Source of the DNA: Candidatus Adlerbacteria bacterium
Lineage (GTDB): Bacteria; Patescibacteriota; Minisyncoccia; Phycocordibacterales; SBAW01
DNA: 50,060 nucleotides
NCBI GenBank assembly: GCA_903819895.1
Contig: CAIJFH010000013.1
Coordinates: 1 to 50,060, forward strand
Direction: 5' to 3'
This document shows positions 35,246 through 45,153 of the stretch, piece by piece. A program made the position numbers and the translations under genes. How positions within the stretch are numbered: position 1 is the first letter of the stretch; each line of letters begins with the position of its first letter. Below the pieces are notes generated by a model. That model made no database searches. It was not told the origin of the DNA and saw only the letters and a program-made list of their open reading frames with translations.

Positions 35246-36631
35246 ATGACCCAAGACGAAGCACTCACTATCCTCAAAACCGGCGCGAACGTCTTCTTGA
35301 CGGGCGAGCCAGGCAGCGGCAAATCCTACACGGTCAACCGTTTTGTTGCCTATCTGCGCGAGTGCGGCATCGAGCCCGCAATCACCGCGTCAACCGGTAT
35401 TGCCGCCACCCATATCCGCGGGATGACCATCCACTCGTGGAGCGGTATTGGTATCAAAAACTTCTTGAGCGAGTACGACCTCGACAAAATTACCGCCAAC
35501 GAGCGCATCGCCAAGCGCATTATGCACACCAAGGTGCTAATTCTCGACGAGGTGTCAATGCTCTCGGCAACGACGTTCGAGATGGTCGATGCGGTGTGTC
35601 GTGCGGTGCGCCGATCGCACAAGCCCTTTGGGGGGCTGCAGGTGGTGTTGGTGGGGGACTTCTTCCAACTGCCGCCGATTGTCCGTCGCGACTCGGCGCG
35701 AGCTGCTGCCGCCGAGCAGGGGTTTGACTTCGACGAGGGCGCTGCGCCCGTTGCTCCGTTTTGCTACCGCTCGGCCGTATGGACTCGTCTCAACCCGCTG
35801 GTGTGCTACCTCGAAGAGCAACATCGCCAAGAGGATGGTGAGTTTTTGGAGCTTTTGTCGGCGATCCGCTCGGGCGAAGTTGCGTCAGCGCATCGCGCAT
35901 CAATTAAAAAACGCACCATTGCCGACACGGCCAGTGTGCCCGCGTCCTGCGTGCGGCTCTTCCCGCACAATGCCGATGTCGACACGATCAACACCGCCGA
36001 GTTGGCCAAGACCCCGGGTGCTGCAAAGCGCTACACGATGCAGAGCAGTGGCTCACCTGCCATGGTCGAAGCGCTCAAGCGCGGCTGTCTCTCGCCCGAG
36101 GTGCTGGAGCTCAAAATCGGCGCAGCGGTGATGTGTACAAAAAATAATCCAACCGCAGGATACGTCAACGGCACGCTTGGCGAGGTGATTGGTTTTGACC
36201 CAGCGCACAGCCACCCCATCATCAAGACGCGCAGCGGGAGTCGGCTGGTGGTCGAGCCCGCAGAGTGGCCCATGGAGGAGGATGGTCGCGTGCTTGCCAA
36301 GTTGACCCAGGTGCCGCTGCGGCTGGCGTGGGCGATCACTATCCACAAAAGCCAAGGCATGTCGCTCGACGCGGCGGTGATGGACCTCTCGCAGACGTTT
36401 GAGTATGGGCAGGGCTACGTCGCACTGTCGCGCATCCGCACGCTCGCAGGGCTCTACCTGCTTGGTGTCAACGAGCGAGCGCTGTCGGTGCACCCCGACG
36501 CAGCACGCAAAGATATCGAGTTTCGCGACCAGTCGGCACTGGCACGCGAGACCTTCGACGCCCTGCCTGCTGCCGAGGTGGGTTTGCTCCAGAGCAACTT
36601 CTTGGCAGCGTGTGGTGGTGCGGCGCGCTAA
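35246..36631 (+). CDS. PIF1-family helicase
   Basis: VFLTGEPGSGKSYTVNRFV, TASTGIAATHIRGMTIHSWSGIG, LILDEVSMLSA, VLVGDFFQLPPI, WAITIHKSQGMSLDAAVMDL, YVALSRIR. Confidence 0.92.
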   Translation: MTQDEALTILKTGANVFLTGEPGSGKSYTVNRFVAYLRECGIEPAITASTGIAATHIRGMTIHSWSGIGIKNFLSEYDLDKITANERIAKRIMHTKVLILDEVSMLSATTFEMVDAVCRAVRRSHKPFGGLQVVLVGDFFQLPPIVRRDSARAAAAEQGFDFDEGAAPVAPFCYRSAVWTRLNPLVCYLEEQHRQEDGEFLELLSAIRSGEVASAHRASIKKRTIADTASVPASCVRLFPHNADVDTINTAELAKTPGAAKRYTMQSSGSPAMVEALKRGCLSPEVLELKIGAAVMCTKNNPTAGYVNGTLGEVIGFDPAHSHPIIKTRSGSRLVVEPAEWPMEEDGRVLAKLTQVPLRLAWAITIHKSQGMSLDAAVMDLSQTFEYGQGYVALSRIRTLAGLYLLGVNERALSVHPDAARKDIEFRDQSALARETFDALPAAEVGLLQSNFLAACGGAAR

Positions 36632-36693
36632 CCTGCACGAGTTGCTCGCAATTTGCTATACTCAAGTATTATCAGGGATAGGAATACGAATCA

Positions 36694-37371
36694 ATGAAAA
36701 TCGTCGCAGTACTTGCAGCAGTAATCGTCGTGCTTGGGGCTGGGTTTTGGTTTTTATCCGCACGGGAGGGTGGTGTCGCGCCAGTGGTTGTTGATAGTAC
36801 AACATCTACAAACACGACCGCGAGCAGCACTGCTGTGCAAGCAGCGGCAACAACAACCACTACCACTACAAACACTATTCAACAAAAAAAGAACATGACC
36901 GCAACACTCCACACCACCATGGGCGACATCACGATTACATTTCTGCCCGAGCAGGCGCCCAACACAGTGGCCAACTTTATCAAACTGGCCAAGAGTGGCT
37001 TTTTTGATGGCACGAAGTTTCATCGCGTAATCAAAAACTTTATGATCCAAGGTGGCGACCCACTTTCCAAGGATGATACAAAAAAAGCGCAGTGGGGGAC
37101 CGGCGGCCCGGGCTACCAATTTGCCGACGAGATTAGCAAAACAAACAGCAATGGCGCGGGCGCTGTCGCGATGGCAAACTCGGGGCCCAACACACAGGGG
37201 AGCCAGTTTTTTATCAACGCGGTTGACAATCACTATCTCGACCCTAACTACACCGTCTTTGCGCAGGTGACCTCCGGCATGGATGTGGTGACCGCAATCG
37301 ACGCGGTGGCAACCGACTCTGGCAACCGACCGCTTTCGCCAGTGACTATCACCTCGGTCGTGGTGCAGTAG
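36694..37371 (+). CDS. Peptidyl-prolyl cis-trans isomerase (cyclophilin)
   Basis: TKFHRVIKNFMIQGGDP...GAVAMANSGPNTQGSQFFINAVDNHYLDPNYTVFAQV. Confidence 0.93.
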   Translation: MKIVAVLAAVIVVLGAGFWFLSAREGGVAPVVVDSTTSTNTTASSTAVQAAATTTTTTTNTIQQKKNMTATLHTTMGDITITFLPEQAPNTVANFIKLAKSGFFDGTKFHRVIKNFMIQGGDPLSKDDTKKAQWGTGGPGYQFADEISKTNSNGAGAVAMANSGPNTQGSQFFINAVDNHYLDPNYTVFAQVTSGMDVVTAIDAVATDSGNRPLSPVTITSVVVQ

Positions 37372-37423
37372 TGCGCCACGTTGGGTTTGGCGTGTTCGAG
37401 AGGTGTGCGTAGTTTGTATCTCT

Positions 37424-38119
37424 ATGAAACGAACATTCCACATCATCATGCTCGGCGCTCTATTGTGTATCTTGGCGGGATTAGTCGTGCCGCTGTATAT
37501 GATTGCGGCGACGTACGCATCAATCTATTCCACCACAGACGCAGTGCCCGGGGCGCCGGTCGCGATGATTCTTGGCGCGTCGGTAAGTTCCGCGGGTGTG
37601 CTGTCGCCTGTCGTGCGCGAGCGTGCCGATGTGGCGGTGGCGCTGTACCATGCGCACAAGGTGGAAAAGATTTTGGTCACGGGCGATGATGGTTCGCTAA
37701 CCTACAACGAGGTGTATCCCATCGGCAAGTACTTGCTGTTTGCTGGTGTGCCACAGCAAGACATCTTTCTCGACTACGCGGGGTTTGATACCTACAGCAG
37801 TATGTATCGCGCCCGTGCGGTGTTTGGGGTGACGTCGCTCATTGTTGTGTCGCAACGCTTCCATCTGCCGCGCGCGCTGTATATCGCGCATGCGCTGGGG
37901 CTTGCGGCAGTTGGTGTCGACGCGTCGTCGCCAGATGGACAGTATACCTACAATTTCTTTCGCGAAATTCCTGCATCTAACAAAGCGCTCTATGATATCG
38001 CGACTGGTCGTGTGCCGCGCTACCTTGGGACATCGTTTCCCATCATGGGCGACGGTGGGGAAACGTGGGTTGGCGGCGCGGTCGACATGGTATACTGGGC
38101 GCATAGCAATGTGCGCTAA
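37424..38119 (+). CDS. SanA/YdcF-like (DUF218) membrane protein
   Basis: APVAMILGASVSSAGVLSPVVRERADVAVALYHAHKVEKILVTGDDG...VVSQRFHLPRALYIAHALGL. Confidence 0.85.
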   Translation: MKRTFHIIMLGALLCILAGLVVPLYMIAATYASIYSTTDAVPGAPVAMILGASVSSAGVLSPVVRERADVAVALYHAHKVEKILVTGDDGSLTYNEVYPIGKYLLFAGVPQQDIFLDYAGFDTYSSMYRARAVFGVTSLIVVSQRFHLPRALYIAHALGLAAVGVDASSPDGQYTYNFFREIPASNKALYDIATGRVPRYLGTSFPIMGDGGETWVGGAVDMVYWAHSNVR

Positions 38120-38136
38120 TCGTATACCATCACTTT

Positions 38137-38439
38137 ATGGCTACTGCAATTAAATGGATTATTGGGCTGATTATTATCGCTGCACTCGCCTGGTTGGCGT
38201 GGTGGAGCGGCTGGTTTGGTGGCGCGCCTGCAGCACCTGAGCCGGTGGCGCCAACACAGACCACAACCACACCTGCGCCAACTCCGGTGCAAAACACCAA
38301 CGGTATGAGCGCCCCAACCGACACCTCCGACGCGGCGCTCGACCAAGATGCTGCTGCGGTGGATACGCAGGCACAGGGCTTGCAGACCGATTCGCAGAGT
38401 GTCGACGCGAGCATGTCGGATAAGCCGATTGTGCAGTAA
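38137..38439 (+). CDS. Small single-TM protein
   Basis: N-terminal TM, low-complexity tail. Confidence 0.55.
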   Translation: MATAIKWIIGLIIIAALAWLAWWSGWFGGAPAAPEPVAPTQTTTTPAPTPVQNTNGMSAPTDTSDAALDQDAAAVDTQAQGLQTDSQSVDASMSDKPIVQ

Positions 38440-38472
38440 TCGAACCTATACCCGCATAATTAATCTACACGT

Positions 38473-39306
38473 ATGACAAAACACACACTCGTTTCCTCCA
38501 TTAGCTCGGTGACACTCGCGGCAGCGCTGCTTGCCCCAGTTGCAGCATTTGCACAGACGAACACTGCCGCTGCAACCGAGACAGTCACCACCACGGCAGC
38601 GCCAACATCTGTCACTGCTCCCGCGCCTGGCACCTCGGGACTGACCACAAAACAAAAAGCAGCAGCAACAAAAGCCGAGCAAGAGATCGACCGCCGCGTT
38701 GCCGCGCTCAACGACCTCAACACGCGCGTGCAGGCGATGCAAAAAGTAACCGATGCTTTTAAGCAAAGTTTGACCACCAACATTCAAAATCAGATCTCGG
38801 CACTTACTGCGCTGCGCGCAAAGATCGCCGCAGACACCGACGCGACCACGCTCAAAGCAGACATCAAATCGATTACCGACTCGTACCGCATCTACGCGCT
38901 CGTGCTCCCGCAGGCGCGCATTGCCGCAGCGGCAGATCGCAGCAAGACCGTGGCAGACATGTTGACGACGCTTGGCACCAAGTTGCAGCAGCGCATCTCA
39001 ACCGCGCAGACCTCGGGTGCTGATGTGGCGGCGCTTACTACGGCGCTTGCCGATTTAAGCACAAAGGTTGCTGATATATCCGCACAAGCGCAGGCAGCTG
39101 TCTCGGTGAGCGCATCGCTCACACCGGATGGTGGCGACAAAACCAAGATGGCAGCAAACGCCGCAGCGCTCAAGACCGCACATGCTGATATCCAGACCGC
39201 ACAAAAAGATATTGCCGCTGCACAAAAAGATGTGAAGACGATTCTTGCAGGATTGAAGAAGGCAACACCAGCAACACCAGCAACGGCAACTACGACGACA
39301 CAATAA
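38473..39306 (+). CDS. Secreted Ala-rich helical protein
   Basis: Signal peptide (LAAALLAPVAAFAQ), long helical region. Confidence 0.65.
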   Translation: MTKHTLVSSISSVTLAAALLAPVAAFAQTNTAAATETVTTTAAPTSVTAPAPGTSGLTTKQKAAATKAEQEIDRRVAALNDLNTRVQAMQKVTDAFKQSLTTNIQNQISALTALRAKIAADTDATTLKADIKSITDSYRIYALVLPQARIAAAADRSKTVADMLTTLGTKLQQRISTAQTSGADVAALTTALADLSTKVADISAQAQAAVSVSASLTPDGGDKTKMAANAAALKTAHADIQTAQKDIAAAQKDVKTILAGLKKATPATPATATTTTQ

Positions 39307-39312
39307 ATACAT

Positions 39313-39867
39313 ATGCAGATACTCGGGATCTCAGGCAGCTTGCGCACGGGCTCGTACAACACCGCGCTCGTGCGTGCGGCGGGGGAGTTGTTGCAGCGCG
39401 AGCCACTCCAGTCGGCGAATGCCGCGCTCGTGCTCGCACCCATTGATGCACTGCCGCTCTATAGCCAAGATCTAGAGAACAACTTCCCCGCATCGGCAGC
39501 AGCGTTGAAGGAAAAAATACGTGCAGCGGATGCACTTATCATCTCGACGCCGGAGTTTAATCGCTCGATACCGGCAGCGCTCAAAAATGTACTCGAGTGG
39601 ACGACGCGGCCATCGGGCGACAATGTGTGGGTGGGCAAGCCCGTGCTGGTGCTCGGTGCATCGTCGGGGCAATTGGGCACCGCAGTCGCGCAGTATGACC
39701 TCAAGCGCATCCTCACCTACTTGGGGGCGCGCGTGCTGGGGCAACCCGAGTTTTTTCTGGGGCTCGCGGCAGAGAAGTTTGACGCAAGTGGCGCATTGAC
39801 CGACGAGAAGACCAAAGAATTTCTCGCTAAAGCACTCACTGCGTTTGTTGCGTTTGCGGCAAAATAG
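39313..39867 (+). CDS. NAD(P)H-dependent FMN reductase family protein
   Basis: ILGISGSLRTGSYNTALVRAA...ALIISTPEFNRSIPAALKNVLEWTTRP. Confidence 0.9.
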   Translation: MQILGISGSLRTGSYNTALVRAAGELLQREPLQSANAALVLAPIDALPLYSQDLENNFPASAAALKEKIRAADALIISTPEFNRSIPAALKNVLEWTTRPSGDNVWVGKPVLVLGASSGQLGTAVAQYDLKRILTYLGARVLGQPEFFLGLAAEKFDASGALTDEKTKEFLAKALTAFVAFAAK

Positions 39868-39884
39868 TATAGTGTAAAAATCAC

Positions 39885-40607
39885 ATGCCTGCACCCCTGT
39901 TGATTGGCCTTGCCGCGTTTTGCTCCACCATGCTTGGCGGGTTGGTTGCTCTGCGGCTGCGCGACCGGTTGCATCTGATCCTTGGGTTTAGTGCGGGCGC
40001 AGTGCTCGCGGTCGCGTTTTTTGACCTCCTGCCCGAGGCGCTCGACCTGGGCGGGGCGAGTGTCGGCTCCACAAATATTGTCGCGCTCATGGCGCTTGGG
40101 TTTTTGGTATACCTCCTACTTGATCGCTTGGTGCTGCTCCACAAGCACTGCGACGACGCAGGCGAGCATGCGCCACAAAGCCACATCCGTGCTGGGTCGC
40201 TGTCGGCACATAGCTTCCTCGATGGTGTTGGCATTGGCTTGGCGTTTCAGGTCTCCGCCACCGTGGGGTTGGTGGTTGCACTTGCAGTGTTGGCACACGA
40301 CTTCTCCGATGGTGTCAACACGGTCAATGTGGTGGTGCGCCATGGTGGTGATAGAAAAAACGCGCTGCGCTGGCTCGTGGTGGATGCGCTCGCGCCTGTG
40401 CTTGGTGTGCTCGCGACGTTTCTCTTTGCGGTATCCAGCAGCGTGCTCGGCGCACTGCTCGCACTCTTTGCGGGGTTCTTTCTGTATATCGGCGCAGCCG
40501 ACTTAGTACCCGAGAGCCACCACGAGCACCCAACCTTTTGGACCACCGCAGCAACCATCCTCGGCGCCGCCCTCCTCTTCGCCATCATCCGCTTGGCGAG
40601 TGTGTAG
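39885..40607 (+). CDS. ZIP-family metal transporter
   Basis: LGFSAGAVLAVAFFDLLPEA, SLSAHSFLDGVGIGLAF, AVLAHDFSDGVNTV. Confidence 0.88.
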   Translation: MPAPLLIGLAAFCSTMLGGLVALRLRDRLHLILGFSAGAVLAVAFFDLLPEALDLGGASVGSTNIVALMALGFLVYLLLDRLVLLHKHCDDAGEHAPQSHIRAGSLSAHSFLDGVGIGLAFQVSATVGLVVALAVLAHDFSDGVNTVNVVVRHGGDRKNALRWLVVDALAPVLGVLATFLFAVSSSVLGALLALFAGFFLYIGAADLVPESHHEHPTFWTTAATILGAALLFAIIRLASV

Positions 40608-40631
40608 GTTTTTGTACGTATGCAGTTTTCT

Positions 40632-41399
40632 TTATGTTGCAGGTGTCTCCGCTGTGTTCCACAATACCGAGAACTGCATCTGTAGTGTCGAGTGGATGTC
40701 CGACGAGTTGATAAGCACCGCCTGCATCTCGTTGGTTGACGAGATAAACAGCGCGCGAGTGTCAAACAATATGAGCACCGAGCGAAAGGGGATGAGGTGC
40801 TCTTTGGGTAGGTAGCGTGGCTGTCGCTCGCGTATCACGTCTTGGCTGAGGCGGATATTCTCTGACGTCTTTTCCCACAGTGAGTGTGAGGTAATCTTTC
40901 GGCGCTTTCGCTCCGAGAGGTAGTACGCTGCATACTCTTCGTCGATATCCGAGAAAAAGTTTTTCTTTGGCGCGATAATGTCCCAGTGTTTGGTCTTGGT
41001 GCGAAAGGCGATCTCCAGCGCCATGCGGATACCCTCCAGCCCCGAGAAGTACTGCACGTCGGGGCGAGCTGCAACTCGGGTTGCTTTTGGTAACTTCTGG
41101 AGCAGTGTCTCCAAGCGCTCCTTGTGCTCTTGCAGCGCGTGCTCTTCGTAGGCGAATAATGCGCGCAATCCTTCTTCGCGGGCCATAGTGACGACCATCC
41201 GCCCGTTTTCGATACGTTTGTAGAGGAGCCCGCGACGCTCGAGCGTGTGCAGGTGGTGATAGACTGTCGCGCGGTTCATGCCGAGCAAGCGCGCGAGCGT
41301 TGGCACATCGCTCTCGCCATTTTTGAGCCCCGCTTCATAGAGCATCGCCTCTTTTGCAGAGAGCCCAATAGCAGTGAGTGTGCTGATGATTGCTGACAT
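40632..41399 (-). CDS. TrmB-family transcriptional regulator
   Basis: LTAIGLSAKEAMLYEAGLKNGESDVPTLARLLGMNRATVYHHLHTLERRGLL. Confidence 0.88.
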   Translation of the reverse strand: MSAIISTLTAIGLSAKEAMLYEAGLKNGESDVPTLARLLGMNRATVYHHLHTLERRGLLYKRIENGRMVVTMAREEGLRALFAYEEHALQEHKERLETLLQKLPKATRVAARPDVQYFSGLEGIRMALEIAFRTKTKHWDIIAPKKNFFSDIDEEYAAYYLSERKRRKITSHSLWEKTSENIRLSQDVIRERQPRYLPKEHLIPFRSVLILFDTRALFISSTNEMQAVLINSSDIHSTLQMQFSVLWNTAETPAT

Positions 41400-41521
41400 A
41401 TGTTTATGAACTAATATAAACACATATGGCTATCCACTGCAACTTCGCTATGCTGGCAAAAGATGCAGCGATGGCGCACAGCGCACCTCGCATCAAAACG
41501 TAAACCAAAGGCAAAGGAGTC

Positions 41522-42163
41522 GTGAACGTGAACAATACTCGTGTAACAGGTTGGCATCGTGGTGAGTCCTTGTTGAGCGCTGTCGCTCGACATAATCTGG
41601 CGGATGCACAAATTGTGCAACTCCGTGCGTACGTCTCCACACTTGCTGAGGCAATTGCAGGTGGTAGGGCGTTGCCATCTCCAGAGGTATTCCGCGCTAG
41701 TCTCGGGCTCGATCTGGAGCCGGATTTTGACCTCACGAATGAGCGACATACTGACCCGATAACATGGGTTCGCAATGGGTGGAGCATTATCTCCGACGAC
41801 GAGATCCCTCAGTTGCTTAATGAAAGGAATTATCGGAATATGCGACTCATTCAAGGTGGTCGAGCGAGCACTTATGCAAAAGAAGCAGGGATTGTCCGTC
41901 TTGGTCTGAGAGATTTTCTCTGGCTCTGGCGCAATAGGGATAAGTTGCGTGAAATGCCGTTCGTGACTAACCCAATTCGACCCCATGGCAACTATGATGG
42001 AGGGATCATTCTGTTCGAAAGGACAGAAATCATAGACCCCTCTCGCCATGTTGGCTTCTTGAGTATGTACGTCGATCAAGACAGTTGGGATTGGGGTTTG
42101 TCTCCAATAGGAAATCGTAAATCTTTTACTGCTGTCCTCGACCTGTCCCAGCCAACCGTCTGA
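41522..42163 (+). CDS. Hypothetical protein (tandem paralogue A)
   Basis: 213 aa; IVQLRAYVSTLAEAIAGGRALPSPEVFRASLG. Confidence 0.6.
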   Translation: MNVNNTRVTGWHRGESLLSAVARHNLADAQIVQLRAYVSTLAEAIAGGRALPSPEVFRASLGLDLEPDFDLTNERHTDPITWVRNGWSIISDDEIPQLLNERNYRNMRLIQGGRASTYAKEAGIVRLGLRDFLWLWRNRDKLREMPFVTNPIRPHGNYDGGIILFERTEIIDPSRHVGFLSMYVDQDSWDWGLSPIGNRKSFTAVLDLSQPTV

Positions 42164-42211
42164 ACCGTATGTAGGGGCTTGGCCTCGCGTCAAACAAAAG
42201 GAGAGAACAAC

Positions 42212-42931
42212 ATGACCCAAGGAATGGAAACTGAACCCAATAAAATGTTGCTGTCGCTGATGGGGCAGCTGACGGAGCAGCAACGTTTGCGAGCGCTGCC
42301 GCATCTGTCGAGGATTCTGCATGCTGCGCAAGGTGGTGCCGTCTTGCCCTCACTCGACGCATTAGACACGCTGCTCGCTGGGCAGAACGGCAGAACTGCA
42401 CGTTGGAGTAAAGGAGATGATGGCCTCATTTCTTTTACGGTTACGAGCAGGGGTGTGCCCGCCGCGGAGTGGGCGCATGTTATCGGACTATACAACATAA
42501 CGTCTGTGGCTCGCGATGTGTTTTCGTACGCATCGCTGAAAGGTCGCTTAACCGACGAGTTGGTCTATGGAGCGCCGACCAGTGATGTGACGTACGATGT
42601 TGTTGTAGTGCCAAACCGGAAGACTACACGCTATGAGACAACAGTACGAGATATTCGTACGTATGCTGCAGAAATGGGCTGGCAAGAGCCCCACTGGGAA
42701 GTTGCGGGTCTGTTGGTATCCGAAAGAATCTTCGACCATATCGAGAGCATGGGGTTGCGGAGGATTATTACCATGCACCGCCCAATCTTGAATGAGGGAA
42801 GAGTCCCTTGCCAGCTCGGTGTGATTCGTCGCCCAGACGGTCAACCTATGGTCGACTCGTATTATGGGTGGCCTGAACAGACGTATGACGAAGGGACTGG
42901 GTTTGCGTTTGTCAGGCGAATATCCGCCTAA
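42212..42931 (+). CDS. Hypothetical protein (tandem paralogue B)
   Basis: LRALPHLSRILHAAQGGAVLPSLDALDTLLAG parallels paralogue A. Confidence 0.6.
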   Translation: MTQGMETEPNKMLLSLMGQLTEQQRLRALPHLSRILHAAQGGAVLPSLDALDTLLAGQNGRTARWSKGDDGLISFTVTSRGVPAAEWAHVIGLYNITSVARDVFSYASLKGRLTDELVYGAPTSDVTYDVVVVPNRKTTRYETTVRDIRTYAAEMGWQEPHWEVAGLLVSERIFDHIESMGLRRIITMHRPILNEGRVPCQLGVIRRPDGQPMVDSYYGWPEQTYDEGTGFAFVRRISA

Positions 42932-42972
42932 CCCAAAGAGGAGCCGAACAGCTCTTTGTGGGTTGGGCGGTT
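42932..42972 (+). terminator. Intrinsic terminator
   Basis: AACCCAAAGAG...CTCTTTGTGGGTT. Confidence 0.55.
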
Positions 42973-42979
42973 TCCTTTT

Positions 42980-44476
42980 TTACCCCTCCACGATAATTGG
43001 CGCTTTGAGTTTGCGCTCGGGGACGTGGAGCCAGAGCGCGGCGATGGCGCCCAGGAAGAGGATGCTGGACGCAGCAAGAAATACGGTGTCGTACGCATCG
43101 ATCTGCGCCTTGAGCTCGATGAGCGCGATGTAGGTTTGCATCGTTTGCGTCGCGCCCGCGGTTGCGGCGTGGAGGTTGACCGAGCTGTTGCGTGCAATGG
43201 TGAGTACATTGCTGTTGGTGGTGTTGGTAAGCAGCGTGCCAAAGAGCGCGATACCAAATGCGCCCGCGATGTTGCGTGCCAGCGCGAGCACCGACGACGC
43301 GACACCAATCTCGTTTGGTGGGACAGCTGCCGCGACCGCGTTAGTGCGCTGCGACATGCCAAAGCCCAATCCAAACGCGAGCACAAACATCGGGATCATA
43401 ATGTTGATTGCGGTCGACCGCGCGTCGAGGTAGGAGAGGAGAAAGAGGCCAACTCCTGCGGTAAACGTTGATGCAGCGATGACATAACTCGTGCGCACGC
43501 GGCCGGTGAGCGCGCCACCCAAGGGGGCGGCGAGCATGAGCCCAAACGCCATCGGGATAAACAAGTAGCCCGACTCGGTTGCGCTGTAGCCGAGGAATGT
43601 TTGGCCAAAGATAGGAACAAGAAAGACGCTTCCCATCATCCCCATAAAGACCACAAAGTTGTTGGACAGTGTGCCGACAAAGGTCGCATTGCGGAAGAAT
43701 TTGAGGTCGACAATCGGCTCGGGGTGTCCGTTCTCGATATAATAAAAGATGGTGGTAAAGATGACGACACAGATGTAGCACAAGACGCTGTTGAGTGATG
43801 TCCAACCCCAGCCGCTGCCTTGGTCGAGCACCAAGACCAAACTCGACAACGCGCCGCCGAGGATAATCGCGCCCCACCAGTCGAACGCGGCGGGCACGCG
43901 GTCGCTCTTGGACTCCTCAACAAAGATCATTGCCATGATGAGCCCGAGGATGCCGACCGGTATGTTCATCAAAAAGACCGAGCGCCAGCCAAGCGTGTCG
44001 ATGAGTGGACCGCCGATGAGTGGACCAAAGACCGCTGCCACGGCAAACGATGATGACCAGATGCCGAGTGCTTGTGCGCGCTCTTTCCCTTCGGCAAACG
44101 TCACGGCCAAGATCGCCATCGCGGTGGGGTAGTCGGCAGAGCCCGCGATCGCCTGGATGATGCGAAAGATAATCATGCTCGGCAAGTTCCATGCGAGCCC
44201 TGCGAGCGCGGAGCCGACGATAAAGATGCCAAAGCCAAGCAAGTATATTTTTTTGCGCCCCACCGTGTCGCCGAGTTTGCCCCACACGGGCACAAACACT
44301 GCGTTGGCCAAGATGTATGCGGTAGCGATCCACCCCGCCGCCGAGACAGTGATTGAAAAGTCGTTGATGATTTTGGGGAGCGCGAGGTTGACGACTGTTT
44401 GGTCGAGTCGGCCAAGGAAGGTGCCGATGATAACCGTGAGCAGTATCCACCACCGCAGCGGATTTTTTTCTTGCAT
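42980..44476 (-). CDS. MFS transporter, DHA2/EmrB-like
   Basis: IIGTFLGRLDQTVVNLALPKI...WIATAYILANAVFVPVWGKLGDTVGRKKIYLLG. Confidence 0.93.
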   Translation of the reverse strand: MQEKNPLRWWILLTVIIGTFLGRLDQTVVNLALPKIINDFSITVSAAGWIATAYILANAVFVPVWGKLGDTVGRKKIYLLGFGIFIVGSALAGLAWNLPSMIIFRIIQAIAGSADYPTAMAILAVTFAEGKERAQALGIWSSSFAVAAVFGPLIGGPLIDTLGWRSVFLMNIPVGILGLIMAMIFVEESKSDRVPAAFDWWGAIILGGALSSLVLVLDQGSGWGWTSLNSVLCYICVVIFTTIFYYIENGHPEPIVDLKFFRNATFVGTLSNNFVVFMGMMGSVFLVPIFGQTFLGYSATESGYLFIPMAFGLMLAAPLGGALTGRVRTSYVIAASTFTAGVGLFLLSYLDARSTAINIMIPMFVLAFGLGFGMSQRTNAVAAAVPPNEIGVASSVLALARNIAGAFGIALFGTLLTNTTNSNVLTIARNSSVNLHAATAGATQTMQTYIALIELKAQIDAYDTVFLAASSILFLGAIAALWLHVPERKLKAPIIVEG

Positions 44477-44492
44477 GTCGTTTGTTGTAGAT

Positions 44493-45143
44493 CTAGTTTT
44501 TATAGACCCAGAGCTTTGCTGACATGCCGTTTTTCAACTCCGGATGTGCAGCGATGTCGAAGCGGACTTTGATATCAAAGTTTTGCTCTTGCCGTTTGTC
44601 AGAGATGTTGAAGACGACGTCGCCCGAGTTGGCGGTCGGCTCGACCTCATCGACGATGCCGTCAAACTGCTCGCCGCCAAATGCGTCGACAGTAAACGCG
44701 GCACGTTGCCCAGGCGTGATGTCGGCAAATCCTTTGTCTTCCTGCACTTGCCCCACAACGCGCAGCTGTGACGGGTCGATGGTCTCGACAATGGTGTCGT
44801 TGGTGCCCACGGGCTTGCCGATTGCGTTGCTGGTCATGATCACGTAGCCGCCATCCTGCGACTTGAGCAGCTCGGTGCCCACTTGAGCCACCACGGTGTT
44901 GGGGGCGATGGTGTCGCCAACCGATACATAGACCGTCTTGAGTGTCCCGTTTGTGGTGGGCGCGATGTCGACAATCGGTGCGCTCACTGCCGCATTCTCG
45001 ATGTAGATGGTTTTTGCAGCGGTGGCAATATAGGCAGCAGTGCCGATGCCGCCACCGATGACAACGAGGATCAGCGCTGCGGCGATGATGACGCGGCGAT
45101 CCAATTTCTTTTTTTGCTCCGGGTGTGTTGGCGTGTGTGGCAT
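44493..45143 (-). CDS. HlyD/EmrA-like membrane fusion protein
   Basis: N-terminal TM; APTTNGTLKTVYVSVGDTIAPNTVVAQVGTELL lipoyl-like; GQRAAFTVDAFGGEQFDGIVDEVEP. Confidence 0.82.
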   Translation of the reverse strand: MPHTPTHPEQKKKLDRRVIIAAALILVVIGGGIGTAAYIATAAKTIYIENAAVSAPIVDIAPTTNGTLKTVYVSVGDTIAPNTVVAQVGTELLKSQDGGYVIMTSNAIGKPVGTNDTIVETIDPSQLRVVGQVQEDKGFADITPGQRAAFTVDAFGGEQFDGIVDEVEPTANSGDVVFNISDKRQEQNFDIKVRFDIAAHPELKNGMSAKLWVYKN

Positions 45144-45153
45144 AGTGCTGTGG

